This document shows, one piece after another, positions 17,674-27,508 of a stretch of 64,000 bases of DNA. A program made the position numbers and the translations under genes. Below the pieces are notes generated by a model. The model saw only the letters and a list, made by a program, of their open reading frames with translations, did not search any database and was not told the origin of the DNA. Within the stretch, counting starts at the first letter, position 1; every line of letters starts with the position of its first letter. The stretch is taken from positions 1-64,000 of the forward strand of contig NZ_BJDI01000013.1 of NCBI RefSeq assembly GCF_005405065.1. The letters run 5' to 3'. The stretch comes from Lactiplantibacillus nangangensis. Lineage in GTDB: Bacteria; Bacillota; Bacilli; Lactobacillales; Lactobacillaceae.

Positions 17674-19421
17674 TGAAAGCCTTTTTTGAAACATTTAAAC
17701 ATGATACTTGGGTCATGCCCTATCTGCGTAAGTATAAAAAGTTGTTAGCCTTGACGCTGTTCTTGGGCTTGATGACCTTTTTCTGTGGGTCAGCGTTAAT
17801 GTTTAACTCGGGTTATTTAATTAGTAAAGCCGCGCGGCATCCGTACAACATTTTGATGATTTACGTGCCGATTGTGTTGACCAGAGCGTTCGGGATTGGT
17901 CGCCCAGCTTTTCGGTATGCTGAACGGATCACGAGTCATAACTGGGTGCTACGTATCGTTTCAGATTTTCGCAAAAAGCTCTACCAAGCGGTTGCGAAGC
18001 ACGCTGTAGCGATTCGTCAGAATTTTCAAACGGGTGATGTGCTCAGTATTTTAGCGGATGATATTGACCATATCGAAAATCTTTATTTGCGGACGGTATT
18101 TCCAACGGTCATTGCCTGGCTCATGTATTTGATGATTGTGATTGCACTGGGTTATTTTAGCTGGTGGTTTGGCCTATTGATGTTGTTGATGTTAGGCCTG
18201 ATCATCATTGCAATGCCATTATGGTCCGTTTTGATCAACGGGGCTCGTGAATCACAAAGTCGCAAAATCCAACAGACATTCTATACGCAGCTAACGGATG
18301 CGGTGATGGGCCTAGGTGATTGGCTGATTTCTGGCCGCAAAACCGACTTTTATGACCGTCAGACGGCGCCAATTGATGAAATTGCGCGTCTACGTCGAGC
18401 CGACCACCGTTTTCAGTGGTGGCGGGATTTCACGATCCAATTGTTGTTCGGCATCATCTGTCTTGCGTTGCTAATTTGGAGTAGTTTCTATTGGACGACG
18501 AATCAGGCGAGCGCCAATTGGATTGCGGCCTTCGTACTCTCTGTTTTTCCGCTAGTCGATGCCTTTCAATCGGTCAGCCAAGGGGTCAGTGAATGGCCAA
18601 GTTACCAACGGTCGATTCGGCGCGTGAATGCCTTAGACACAACACCGGTGGATGAAACGGATCAAACCGTGTTAACCGAACAGTTTAGTGGCTTGCGGGT
18701 CGCTGATTTGGATTTCCAATACGAAGCCGGCACGCGGCCAATTTTCAAAAAGTTAAATTTAAGTTTGGCAGCTGGTGAAAAGTTAGCCCTTTTAGGACCG
18801 TCTGGAACGGGTAAAAGTACTTTGTTGAAGCTAATTCTGGGCGATTTAACCCCGACCAGTGGGAGCATTCAGTTAAATGATGTGCCAATCAGTCGTTTAC
18901 AGAACGAACGAGCCAAGTTGTTTGGTGTGCTGGATCAACAACCGTATCTCTTCAATACGTCAATTATGAATAACGTGCGGATGGGGAACCCCGATGCGAC
19001 GGATGCGCAGGTCAAAGCGGCGTTAAAGGCCGTCGAATTGGCACCACTGATCGAAGGTTTACCGGATCAATATGAAACGGTCGTCGAAGAAGGCGGGGCA
19101 CGTTTTTCTGGTGGCGAACGGCAACGAATCGCCTTGGCGCGGATCTTACTACAAGATGCGCCGATTATTATTTTGGACGAGCCTACGGTCAGTTTGGACC
19201 CAATTACGGAGTCGCATTTGTTGGCCACGGTTTTCCGGGTTTTACAAGATAAAACGATTTTGTGGGTCACGCACCATTTGGCTGGCATCAACTATGTCGA
19301 TCAGGTTCGGTTCCTTGAAGCGGGCGCGTTCGATATGGCTGGCACGCCGCAAGAACTCTATGCGACGGCACCGCGGTTTAAACGGTTATACGATTTAGAT
19401 CAAGGTCATGATGAAGTATGA
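17673..19421 (+). CDS. cydD: Heterodimeric ABC exporter needed for cytochrome bd assembly, subunit CydD
   Basis: 582 residues: exporter membrane domain then ATPase with Walker A GPSGTGKST, signature FSGGE, Walker B IILDEP and H-loop VTHH. The start codon shares one base with the cydC stop (TGATG), so the pair is translationally coupled at equal stoichiometry, as a heterodimer requires. Last gene of the cyd operon; an unusual nested hairpin follows at 19435-19547. Confidence 0.88.
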   Translation: MKAFFETFKHDTWVMPYLRKYKKLLALTLFLGLMTFFCGSALMFNSGYLISKAARHPYNILMIYVPIVLTRAFGIGRPAFRYAERITSHNWVLRIVSDFRKKLYQAVAKHAVAIRQNFQTGDVLSILADDIDHIENLYLRTVFPTVIAWLMYLMIVIALGYFSWWFGLLMLLMLGLIIIAMPLWSVLINGARESQSRKIQQTFYTQLTDAVMGLGDWLISGRKTDFYDRQTAPIDEIARLRRADHRFQWWRDFTIQLLFGIICLALLIWSSFYWTTNQASANWIAAFVLSVFPLVDAFQSVSQGVSEWPSYQRSIRRVNALDTTPVDETDQTVLTEQFSGLRVADLDFQYEAGTRPIFKKLNLSLAAGEKLALLGPSGTGKSTLLKLILGDLTPTSGSIQLNDVPISRLQNERAKLFGVLDQQPYLFNTSIMNNVRMGNPDATDAQVKAALKAVELAPLIEGLPDQYETVVEEGGARFSGGERQRIALARILLQDAPIIILDEPTVSLDPITESHLLATVFRVLQDKTILWVTHHLAGINYVDQVRFLEAGAFDMAGTPQELYATAPRFKRLYDLDQGHDEV

Positions 19422-19434
19422 GTTTAAAATCAGA

Positions 19435-19547
19435 GTGCGACAACAAACTGTTAATTTGTGAGTGTTAACGTAGAAACAGCGACTATTCCGGGGTTTGGAA
19501 TAGTCGCTGTTTCTGGGTTAAGCGGAGAAAATTGTCTGTTGTCGCAC
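19435..19547 (+). other. Nested perfect hairpins downstream of cydD
   Basis: Outer arms GTGCGACAACA (19435-19445) and TGTTGTCGCAC (19537-19547) pair over 11 bp. Inside, AGAAACAGCGACTATTCC (19472-19489) and GGAATAGTCGCTGTTTCT (19497-19514) pair perfectly over 18 bp with a 7-nt loop. No U-run follows either stem, so it is not a standard terminator. Confidence 0.7.
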
Positions 19548-19619
19548 GTGTCGACCATCATAATAGTAAGCTAACTGCTCAGAAATACTGATTGTTCTTG
19601 ACTGATGAAGTGAACTTAA

Positions 19620-19778
19620 TTGCCGCCTACCGGTCGGTTCGTTTAGGGCTGGAACGCTGTGAATCGTTTTCGAGCCAAAATGCGGTCTCGAAAATCGATT
19701 TTTGACTAACCGCGGCAGTTCACCGCGCTAAGTCAAATGCCACGGCTGAGCCCTAACCGAACCGACCTCACGGCTAAA
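19620..19778 (+). repeat. Branched palindromic element BE3
   Basis: Ends TTGCCG and CGGCTAA. Arms GGTCGGTTCGTTTAGGGCT / AGCCCTAACCGAACCGACC with internal loop GGAACG / CTGAG; hairpin TTTTCGAG / CTCGAAAA with loop CCAAAATGCGGT; second hairpin CGCGG CAGTTCAC CGCG. Arm sequence differs almost entirely from BE1 but stays paired. Sits between the convergent cydD and SWIM genes. Confidence 0.8.
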
Positions 19779-19893
19779 TTATGTGCTAAAACTGAACTTA
19801 GTTATGCGTTAAAATAAAATTTTTACTTGAATTCGATAACTAACACTTGTCGTTGAATTGAGGCAGAGATGGCCTGAATATTGCACCTGGGTC

Positions 19894-20003
19894 ACTTGTC
19901 GTTGATAGCATCGGCCGTGTAGGTGGCGTCCGGCGATTTTCCGGGCGAAGGGCAAGACGGCCCTCAGACGCATGTTATCAACAGCAACCGGAAGCAGCAA
20001 TTA
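19894..20003 (-). repeat. Branched palindromic element BE4, shortened copy
   Basis: On the minus strand it starts TTGCTGCTTCCGGTTGC and ends with GATGCTATCAACGACAAG, the same arms as BE5 to BE9. The middle is only about 50 nt, holding GAGGGC..GCCCTTC and a CCGGAAAATCGCCGG hairpin, so about 85 bp of interior is missing. A 13-bp direct repeat (CACTTGTCGTTGA) occurs at its edge and about 47 bp further out. Confidence 0.7.
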
Positions 20004-20039
20004 TTAATTGTCTTTTATTGTCTTCTAACTAGCCGTGGC

Positions 20040-21689
20040 TTAATTGATTTGGTCAAAGCGGTTGAGTTCGTCCATCATGGCTGAACGGCGTGCATAGCGT
20101 TTGCGCCAACCAGCGATGAGCTCTGTTGCTAGCTGGCGACCATTAGGATAGCGTTTCATTTGATTTAAAACTGCGACTAATTCGCGGTAATGTTCACGGG
20201 ATCCAGTCGTGGTTGCCATTGCTTCAACAGTTGTGGCAAGCTTTTGGCAGAGTTGATCAGAAAATTTAGCTTTTAGAATCGGACCGTAAGTCTCGACACC
20301 CGTTAGGCCATCTTCTGCTAAAACCGCGGTTAATAACCGATGGTAGAGATGGTCTTCAGCGTAGAGCGGTTCTAGATTGGTTCGAGGGCGCATTGAGTTA
20401 AATAATTTTTCCCGTTCAGTTAGCCAGTTATCCGGTGAAAAGCAGTGTTTTAACTCGCGGTAATCGGCTAGCTCGACAGTTGTTTGATGGGTCAGTAGCG
20501 ACCACAATTCTTGTTGATAATGCGTTTGATCACCAAGCCGCTGATAAAGCGTTTTGAGTTGGCGACTGTAGTCTTCGGAAGCGCCAAGTGAATGCTGGTC
20601 TTGTTTTTTACCAGCAACTAGTAATTGAATCGCCTGCGCGTCATTTTTTTGAGCTATGCAAAAGTCAATGTAATATTGACGGACTTGGTGGTAACTGAGA
20701 TTAGCCTCACAAAATGCGGTGATCGTTGCAGGTGATGCCGATTGCGCGTCGAGGACTTGCAAATGATAGCCCGCCCATTTGGAACCGTTGATTTCCCGTT
20801 CCCAATCATCAGTGATAGTGCTAGCTTGGTTTAGCATTGTTTCAGTTAGAGCAAGCTTACGAGTTAAAAAGCTGGCGTCTTGGAAATTATTGAAGAGCAA
20901 GTCTTCAATAATATTGTCAAAAAGGTCGTTGGAATCTGCTAGTTTTTGTTGGAACCAAGCAAACGCCTGTTGTTTAAGTGGCAGGTCAGCCTGACTAAGA
21001 ATTTGTTGCCAAGCGTCTGAACAGGCGCGAGTCAGGATAAAAAGTTCACCATTAGAGTCATCGATGTCTAAGTTTTCCAGGTTAACAAAGGTTGTTTCAA
21101 CAAGGCTTAAAGCCATTGAAAGCTGCTTTTGAGCAATCATCGGCTGAATCACAGTCTTGAAAAAAGTTGATAACTCACTTTCAAAATCCCCAGCATCTTC
21201 ATAATCAATAAAATCATCTTGATCTAAGTAGTCATCAAAAATACTATCAAGTTCATCTTCGTAAACGCGTTGATCAGTTTCTGAGAGCGTTTTGGTGACC
21301 ATTAACTTAAACTGGCTAGTCAACTGTGGATCCTGTTGGAGTAAAGTTGTTAAAAAATCACGAACTTGTTGTTCAGTTGCTTGAGCAACGAGCGTGGCCA
21401 CTTGTTGAGTTTGCTGAGTGATTTTTGGCGCAGTGAACGGCTTGTCGTTGTAAAGCAAGACTGCCGCCATATGTTTACAATAATTGCCTTCAGCGGCGTA
21501 AGGACAGTCACAGAGTGCATGCTGAATCTTATCATGTCGAAAGGTGATTGCAACGTCGTAAAGCTGTGAGCCTTCGACGGTGGCTTCAACGCCATCACCA
21601 GTCGATTTGAATTCTGTCACTAGTCCACGCTGATAATAATCGACGCCACGGGCGAGAATTTGGGGTTGAAAAAGGGATTGCCAAGCCAT
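20040..21689 (-). CDS. SWIM zinc-finger protein
   Basis: 549 residues. Near the N-terminus C60-x-C62 and C71-x-H73 (CDCPYAAEGNYCKH) form the SWIM zinc-binding motif (CxCx8CxH here), within a typical 'LARGVDYYQRG' context. The rest is helical without recognised catalytic motifs. Start is ATG 21689 with GGAGGT 7 bp upstream; the ATG at 21749 adds 20 residues without a ribosome site. SWIM domains bind DNA or proteins and often sit near SNF2 helicases, but none is encoded here. Function unknown. Confidence 0.75.
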   Translation of the reverse strand: MAWQSLFQPQILARGVDYYQRGLVTEFKSTGDGVEATVEGSQLYDVAITFRHDKIQHALCDCPYAAEGNYCKHMAAVLLYNDKPFTAPKITQQTQQVATLVAQATEQQVRDFLTTLLQQDPQLTSQFKLMVTKTLSETDQRVYEDELDSIFDDYLDQDDFIDYEDAGDFESELSTFFKTVIQPMIAQKQLSMALSLVETTFVNLENLDIDDSNGELFILTRACSDAWQQILSQADLPLKQQAFAWFQQKLADSNDLFDNIIEDLLFNNFQDASFLTRKLALTETMLNQASTITDDWEREINGSKWAGYHLQVLDAQSASPATITAFCEANLSYHQVRQYYIDFCIAQKNDAQAIQLLVAGKKQDQHSLGASEDYSRQLKTLYQRLGDQTHYQQELWSLLTHQTTVELADYRELKHCFSPDNWLTEREKLFNSMRPRTNLEPLYAEDHLYHRLLTAVLAEDGLTGVETYGPILKAKFSDQLCQKLATTVEAMATTTGSREHYRELVAVLNQMKRYPNGRQLATELIAGWRKRYARRSAMMDELNRFDQIN

Positions 21690-21797
21690 CTGTGTGACCT
21701 CCAATTTCTGAGTTGAGTTAGCCTTACTATAGCAAAATTGTGTCAACAAGCCAATACTGAAGATGTCTCATCTCGAATCGTCATTGTCTCGAAATAT

Positions 21798-21839
21798 AAA
21801 GCGGCAATCACACTGAATTGTCAGGTGGTTGCCGCTTTG
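21798..21839 (-). terminator. Terminator of the polyprenyl synthase gene
   Basis: AAAGCGGCAA.CAC / GTG.TTGCCGCTTT stem-loop between the stop at 21853 and the next minus-strand gene. Confidence 0.7.
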
Positions 21840-21852
21840 AAATTTGGAATGA

Positions 21853-22830
21853 TTAGTGATTACGAACGAGTAATTGGGTCACCAGGCGTCGAATGGTTTG
21901 TTGCGTGGCGCCGGCTGGCAAGTCGTTGATCAAACTAAGCGCTTGTTGCGTATATTGGGTCGCAAGCTGTTGGGCGCGGGTGACGCCACCTAACACAATG
22001 ACTTGATCACGAATAGTCAAGAGTTGTTCGTTGGTGACAGTCGCACCCGGCATGGGTAGTTGTCGCGCCAAACTTGGGTCAGTTTGTAGGGCATAGATGA
22101 GTGGTAGTGAGTAAACGCCATCTTTCAAATCACTCAAAATTGGTTTGTGGGTGAGTTTTTCATCGCCAGCATAATCCAGAATATCATCGAGCATTTGATA
22201 GGCAATCCCAAGTTGTTGGCCAATTTGTTGCGCTAACTGAACGATTTCCGTAGGGGCTTTAGCGAGATGAGCGCCTTGCTCGCAGCTTAGGCTAAATAAG
22301 CGGGCGGTTTTACCGGCAGCCACGGCCAAATAATCCGTTAGTGTGGTCGTGGGGTTAAAATTGTGCGCCATCTGATCGAGTTCCCCTTGCAAAATACCGC
22401 GCATGGCTGCGGTATTTCGTTTAACATCTTCCCGGCTTAAGGCGGCTAACAAAACTTGGTCAAAATAGCAGGTGAACAACAAATCCCCGGCGTAAATCGC
22501 ATTGCGTTGACCGTAATCTTGGTGAATTGTCGTGATGTGTCGCCGCTCCTTGGCTTCATCGATCACATCATCATGGATTAAAGTGGCGACGTGTAAAAGT
22601 TCCATTGCCGCTGCGCCAGCTTGTAAACGTGCTGGTTCTTGGTCAGTCCCAAATTGGCTGAATAAATAGAAGAAACCAGGACGTAAAAATTTACCCCCGG
22701 CCGCCAAAAGTTCGTGGACGCGTTGATCAATGGCCGGATTATTAATTTGGACTTGAGCCAAAAGATAAGGCTTTAGCGCCTTTAATTGTTGATGTACTGG
22801 TGTATTTGGTTGCCAAATCGTCTGAATCAT
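21853..22830 (-). CDS. All-trans polyprenyl diphosphate synthase (menaquinone side chain)
   Basis: 325 residues, trans-prenyltransferase fold. First Asp-rich motif DDVID at residues 87-91 and second motif DDILD near residue 215 bind the Mg-diphosphate; GGKFLRP at 45-51 is the IPP-binding lysine/arginine region. Resembles the catalytic component (HepT/HepB type). No partner subunit (component I) is adjacent. GGGGTGA lies 8 bp before the ATG. It is divergent from menA with 119 bp between, so the two are probably co-regulated in menaquinone formation from imported or salvaged precursor. Confidence 0.85.
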   Translation of the reverse strand: MIQTIWQPNTPVHQQLKALKPYLLAQVQINNPAIDQRVHELLAAGGKFLRPGFFYLFSQFGTDQEPARLQAGAAAMELLHVATLIHDDVIDEAKERRHITTIHQDYGQRNAIYAGDLLFTCYFDQVLLAALSREDVKRNTAAMRGILQGELDQMAHNFNPTTTLTDYLAVAAGKTARLFSLSCEQGAHLAKAPTEIVQLAQQIGQQLGIAYQMLDDILDYAGDEKLTHKPILSDLKDGVYSLPLIYALQTDPSLARQLPMPGATVTNEQLLTIRDQVIVLGGVTRAQQLATQYTQQALSLINDLPAGATQQTIRRLVTQLLVRNH

Positions 22831-22949
22831 GCTTGTTCACCCCGTCAGTGGGGTGTGTCAAAACTTGCAGCCCCACGCATTCTAAAATACAATCTAACTT
22901 AAAGGTACAAAACGCGCTAATACTTGTCAAATAAAAGGGGAGTCAATTT

Positions 22950-23864
22950 TTGAAACCAAAAGTATTTTTGGAATTCGTTGAAATAAAATCACTTATTGCC
23001 AGCGTGCTGCCGTTTGTCCTGGGGAGTTTGTACGCTGTCTATAATTATCATCAGGTCCATCTAGGCTATTTATTATTATTCTTTGTAGCGTCTTCCTTAT
23101 TTCATATGGCGACGAACGCGAACGACAACTATCAAGATTTCTTACATGCCCCACGCGACGCGGCTAATCAGGAGTTTTTGGAAGCAACCAACGTGGTGGG
23201 TGTCAATCAAATTTCCATTCGACAAGCACGCACACTAACTTTTGGTTTGGGTGGAATCTCATTGATCCTCGGTCTCTGGTTAGTGACTCAGACCGGGTTG
23301 CCGTTACTTTGGATGGGGATTTATTCCTATGCGGTCGGTTATTTTTATGCTGGCGGACCGAAGCCAATTTCATCAGGACCGTTTGGAGAATTTTTCTCTG
23401 GTTTCACGATGGGATTCATGATTTTCTGGATCTCGGTTTATATCAACACGTATGATGTCGCACCAATTACTTGGCACGGGACTTTCAACGTCATGATTTC
23501 AGCTGGTCTAGCTATTTTTGCAATTTCTAATATTATGTTGGCAAATAATATTTGTGATATGGATGAAGACATTGCCTTAGGGCGGCATACGATTGTTTCT
23601 TATTTGGGTAAGCCGGTGATGTTACAAGTCTTTGCATGGAGCTATATTGTTGGCTATATCTGTCTGATGGTGGCGGTTTGGATTGGTGTTTTACCAAAGC
23701 TAAGTTTGTTGACCTTACTAAGCGTCATCCCGGTCCTGAAAAATACGCGCCAATTTATGCGGAAACAAGTCAAACGGGAAACGTTTATTTTAGCCATCAA
23801 GAATGCCAGCATCATCTGCTTGACGTTCGTGGTTTGCATGGGTTTGGGGTTGATTTTTAATTAG
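22950..23864 (+). CDS. menA: 1,4-dihydroxy-2-naphthoate prenyltransferase
   Basis: 304 residues, UbiA-family membrane prenyltransferase with about eight helices. First Asp motif NANDNYQDF (D59, D63) and second NNICDMDEDIALGRHT (near 198) are those of MenA. TTG start at 22950 follows GGGGAG with 9 bp spacing; no better start exists. It joins the polyprenyl chain to the naphthoate ring at the membrane. No other men genes are in the window, as expected for lactobacilli that respire only when quinone (or precursor) and haem are supplied. Confidence 0.85.
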   Translation: MKPKVFLEFVEIKSLIASVLPFVLGSLYAVYNYHQVHLGYLLLFFVASSLFHMATNANDNYQDFLHAPRDAANQEFLEATNVVGVNQISIRQARTLTFGLGGISLILGLWLVTQTGLPLLWMGIYSYAVGYFYAGGPKPISSGPFGEFFSGFTMGFMIFWISVYINTYDVAPITWHGTFNVMISAGLAIFAISNIMLANNICDMDEDIALGRHTIVSYLGKPVMLQVFAWSYIVGYICLMVAVWIGVLPKLSLLTLLSVIPVLKNTRQFMRKQVKRETFILAIKNASIICLTFVVCMGLGLIFN

Positions 23865-23991
23865 GCCGACTTGATTGGCAAAGTGATGGCTGCCAAAGTG
23901 ATTTTTGACCGTTCAGCCGAACAACTGGGGTTACTTATACGGTAATGATTGTTACAATATAACCCATAGGTGAAAGTGAGGTGAACGACAC

Positions 23992-24468
23992 ATGTTAGTA
24001 TTAAATGGTATTTTGGCTTTTATTGTCATTCGCAACATTGGCGTTGAATCACAACTGGAAATTCGGTCTAAGTATCGCTGGGGTCAACTAGTTGTGGCTG
24101 GTTTACTTGTGATATGGGGTGCTGGTAGCTATGGTGGTTTAACGAGCTTTTCAGATTTACTATTCTGGACCTTGTTCTTCATGGTCAACATCATGATGGG
24201 AACGGGTGGCTTGGCGACGCATCGGCTAGTTTTACCAGGGGCGTGGTTCCGACGCACGATTAAATTTGAAGAGATTGCTGGTATTGAAATTGCGGCAATT
24301 CCTGCGATTCCAGCGATAGAAAAGAAGACCCGTGTAATCGTGAAGTTCATCTTAAATTCACATCGGGAAATCAGTATGGTTTTCAATGGGACTGTTACGA
24401 CCGTAAAAACGGCGTTGCAGGCTAAGTTGGGTCAGCAAGTGGCCATTGAAATTTCAAAATTCGAATAA
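23992..24468 (+). CDS. Membrane protein of unknown function
   Basis: 158 residues: a hydrophobic N-terminus (about 4-16), two further membrane segments (about 32-48 and 52-70) and a C-terminal cytoplasmic half with alternating beta pattern (KTRVIVKFILNSHREISMVFNG) reminiscent of a PH-like domain. No family name is secure. GTGAGGTG lies 9 bp before the ATG. A terminator follows directly, so it is monocistronic. Confidence 0.6.
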   Translation: MLVLNGILAFIVIRNIGVESQLEIRSKYRWGQLVVAGLLVIWGAGSYGGLTSFSDLLFWTLFFMVNIMMGTGGLATHRLVLPGAWFRRTIKFEEIAGIEIAAIPAIPAIEKKTRVIVKFILNSHREISMVFNGTVTTVKTALQAKLGQQVAIEISKFE

Positions 24469-24476
24469 GACTAACA

Positions 24477-24513
24477 AGGTATGCTGATCAATTTGGTTGG
24501 AATACCTTTTTTT
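24477..24513 (+). terminator. Terminator after the 158-residue gene
   Basis: AAGGTAT / ATACCTTTTTTT stem-loop with a strong U-run. Confidence 0.75.
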
Positions 24514-24532
24514 GACGTCTTATATGCCAATC

Positions 24533-24560
24533 AAAAAAGCCCAGCATTTGCCGGACTTTG
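24533..24560 (-). terminator. Terminator of the Gfo/Idh gene
   Basis: On the minus strand, AGTCCGGCA and TGCTGGGCT pair and are followed by TTTTTTG. Confidence 0.7.
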
Positions 24561-24570
24561 GATTGCGTAA

Positions 24571-25545
24571 TTATTTTTCAAATGGGTAGCGGTAATCCCA
24601 CTGATCACGAGCCGCCGTCATGACATCCATGACATCGGTGGTCTTAACCAAACTCGTATTGGCCAGTTGCCCCGCAATCATTTTTTGCATATCTGCAATT
24701 TCATAATTCATCGCTTGCTTGCTGTCACCAGCTTTAACGATTTCCGTTTTGCCGGTTGAGTCAGTGAACAAGGCTTGTTCAGCGCGCGGATAACTGTCAA
24801 TCGTGAAGTAGCCATTTTCGTAGGCCACGATGCCTTGTTTCGGCATCTTTGCCCGGAAAGTCAGGGCTACAGTTGCCAGTTCATCATTAGCCGTCCGTAA
24901 ACTGATCGTCTCGGATTCATCCACGCCACTGCTGAAACGATGCATCGTCGTCCCGGTGATATAAGGTTTAGCCGTTAAGAATTCACGCACAAAGGCTAGC
25001 GCATAGACCCCAATATCCAACAAGGCACCACCAGCTAAATCGGGATTGAAGAAGCGGTTAGTGACATCCGGTTCCTTATAGCTACCGAAGCTTGCTTGAA
25101 CCATTTTTAAGGCGCCAAGTTTGCGTTCGATGGCGAAATCATGCAATTTTTGATAAAGTGGCATGTGGTAAAGCGTCATGGCTTCGGCCAAAATGAGCTG
25201 TTTCTCAGCTGCGACAGTTTTGGCGGCCGTGAGTTGAGCACTCGACATGGTAATCGCTTTTTCACTGAAAACGTGTTTCCCAGCCTTTAGGGCAGGCATA
25301 ATTGTATCGAGATGGTAATTGTGGGGAGTTGCCACGTAGACGATATCGACCTGGCCATCAGCTAATAAGTCGTCTAAGTTACCATATGCTTTAGGGATGC
25401 CGTGTTCCTGTGCAAAAGCATCAGCCTTAGCTTGTGATCGTGAACAGACCGCGTAGATTTCACCGTCTGGTTGGTCAAAATATTTAACAAAACTGTGGGC
25501 AATGTTGCCGAGACCGACAATCGCCCAACGATAAGTTTTTGGCAT
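24571..25545 (-). CDS. Gfo/Idh/MocA-family NAD(P)-dependent oxidoreductase
   Basis: 324 residues. Rossmann motif GLGNIAHSF near residue 11 and a C-terminal Gfo/Idh alpha-beta domain. The usual EKP catalytic lysine motif appears as SEKAITM, lysine kept but proline replaced. GGAGGA precedes the ATG at 25545. Family members oxidise or reduce sugars, inositols and dihydrodiols; the substrate cannot be told. Monocistronic with its own terminator. A second family member is at 56801-57811. Confidence 0.8.
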   Translation of the reverse strand: MPKTYRWAIVGLGNIAHSFVKYFDQPDGEIYAVCSRSQAKADAFAQEHGIPKAYGNLDDLLADGQVDIVYVATPHNYHLDTIMPALKAGKHVFSEKAITMSSAQLTAAKTVAAEKQLILAEAMTLYHMPLYQKLHDFAIERKLGALKMVQASFGSYKEPDVTNRFFNPDLAGGALLDIGVYALAFVREFLTAKPYITGTTMHRFSSGVDESETISLRTANDELATVALTFRAKMPKQGIVAYENGYFTIDSYPRAEQALFTDSTGKTEIVKAGDSKQAMNYEIADMQKMIAGQLANTSLVKTTDVMDVMTAARDQWDYRYPFEK

Positions 25546-25677
25546 GAAAAATCCTCCTCAACGCAATTTTGAAACTGACTTCATTTTAGCAGAAAAGCGA
25601 CTTGATTAACGTTTTAATTTACATGGAAAGCCGGTAGAATAGAAGATAATCACGTTAGGTAGAAAGGATTCGCAAGT

Positions 25678-26313
25678 ATGTCCAAAAAGAAGCGCCGCTC
25701 AGCCGGTTTTATTGTGAAAAAAGGTCGCATCCAGTGGCTTAATCTGATCATTGTGCTGGTCGTGCTTGGCGGGTTGGGGTGGACGGTCAAGCATAAGTTG
25801 GCGGCCTCGGCCGCTCCAACCACGCAGCAGTCGGCTTCAGCGACCCTTTCACATGCTGAATTCATTCAAAAATTAGTGCCAGATGCCCAGAAGATGCAAA
25901 CAAAATATCATGTTTTGGCGAGTATTAGTTTAAGCCAAGCTATTTTGGAATCCGATTGGGGCCGCAGTGCCAATGCGCAACAGAACAATAATTTATTTGG
26001 GGTTAAAGCGGGTACTGGCGAAAAGGGGAAGCTGATGGCGACTCAAGAATACCATGACGGTGCGTATCACAATGAAAAGCACCGTTTTCGCGTCTATGCG
26101 AGCTGGCATGACTCAATGGTTGGGCACGCACGTAAGCTGGCCGATGGGACGACTTGGAACCCGCAACTTTATCAAGGCGTGATTCAAGCGCAGAATTATC
26201 GGACGGCAGCTGTGGCTTTAAGCAATGCTGGTTACGCGACCGATCCGAGTTATGCGCAAAAATTAATTAATATTATTCAAAAATATGACTTACAACGGTA
26301 TGATAAGAAGTAA
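25678..26313 (+). CDS. Membrane-anchored GH73 peptidoglycan hydrolase
   Basis: 211 residues: basic N-terminus (SKKKRRS), one membrane segment (about 21-37), a short Ala/Ser/Thr linker and a GH73 (FlgJ/AcmA-like) domain from about 60. The catalytic glutamate is in SQAILESDWGRSANA and NNLFGVKAG, FRVYASWHDSM and YATDPSYAQKLI follow, as usual. No SH3 or LysM wall-binding repeats. Expected to cleave the glycan chain (N-acetylglucosaminidase or muramidase) on the outer face of the membrane. GAAAGGA ribosome site. Confidence 0.85.
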   Translation: MSKKKRRSAGFIVKKGRIQWLNLIIVLVVLGGLGWTVKHKLAASAAPTTQQSASATLSHAEFIQKLVPDAQKMQTKYHVLASISLSQAILESDWGRSANAQQNNNLFGVKAGTGEKGKLMATQEYHDGAYHNEKHRFRVYASWHDSMVGHARKLADGTTWNPQLYQGVIQAQNYRTAAVALSNAGYATDPSYAQKLINIIQKYDLQRYDKK

Positions 26314-26328
26314 GTTCTTTATAATTAA

Positions 26329-26940
<612 letters not shown>

Positions 26941-26962
26941 TTAAGCGAAAGTTGGTGGTAGA

Positions 26963-27508
26963 ATGCACGTTGATATTGGAATGTTAGCACTCATTTTTGT
27001 GATTAATTTTGCTTATATTACGTTGAACACCCTCCGTTTCTTACTAGTGATGCGTGGGTATCGCTATTTTGCGGCGTTTATGTCCGTGTTAGAAATCACC
27101 ATCTATGTGCTTGGATTATCGTTAGTTTTGAATCGGTTGGATAAGCCGATTAATTTAGTGGTTTATGCCTTAGGGTATGGCGTTGGCGTCTACGTTGGCA
27201 TGGTGCTTGAGGATAAATTAGCACTAGGTTATACGATGATTTCAGTGATTTTACCAGATCCCAAATCGCCCTTGCCAGGAGTCTTACGCAGTAATGGCTT
27301 CGGAGTGACACAGCACGTCGCCTATGGTTTAGACGGTGAACGGTTAGCTTTAGAAATTTTAGCCCCTCGTAAGAATGAACGGCGGTTGTATGATTTGATC
27401 AAAACAACCGCACCAAACGCCTTTATCATTGCCTATGAGCCTCGCTATATTTCTGGTGGCTTTTGGTTAAAACGAGTCAAACGGCGCAACGGCCAGCGAA
27501 AAAAGTAA
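26963..27508 (+). CDS. UPF0316 / DUF2179 membrane protein
   Basis: 181 residues: three membrane segments in the first 85 residues (the first NFAYITLNTLRFLLVMRGYR is characteristic) followed by a C-terminal DUF2179-like domain (GFGVTQHVAYG, ERLALEILAPRKNE). Family resembles YebE/YpjP-type proteins of unknown role. GTTGGTGG site before the ATG, 22 bp after xpt, so likely cotranscribed. Confidence 0.75.
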   Translation: MHVDIGMLALIFVINFAYITLNTLRFLLVMRGYRYFAAFMSVLEITIYVLGLSLVLNRLDKPINLVVYALGYGVGVYVGMVLEDKLALGYTMISVILPDPKSPLPGVLRSNGFGVTQHVAYGLDGERLALEILAPRKNERRLYDLIKTTAPNAFIIAYEPRYISGGFWLKRVKRRNGQRKK

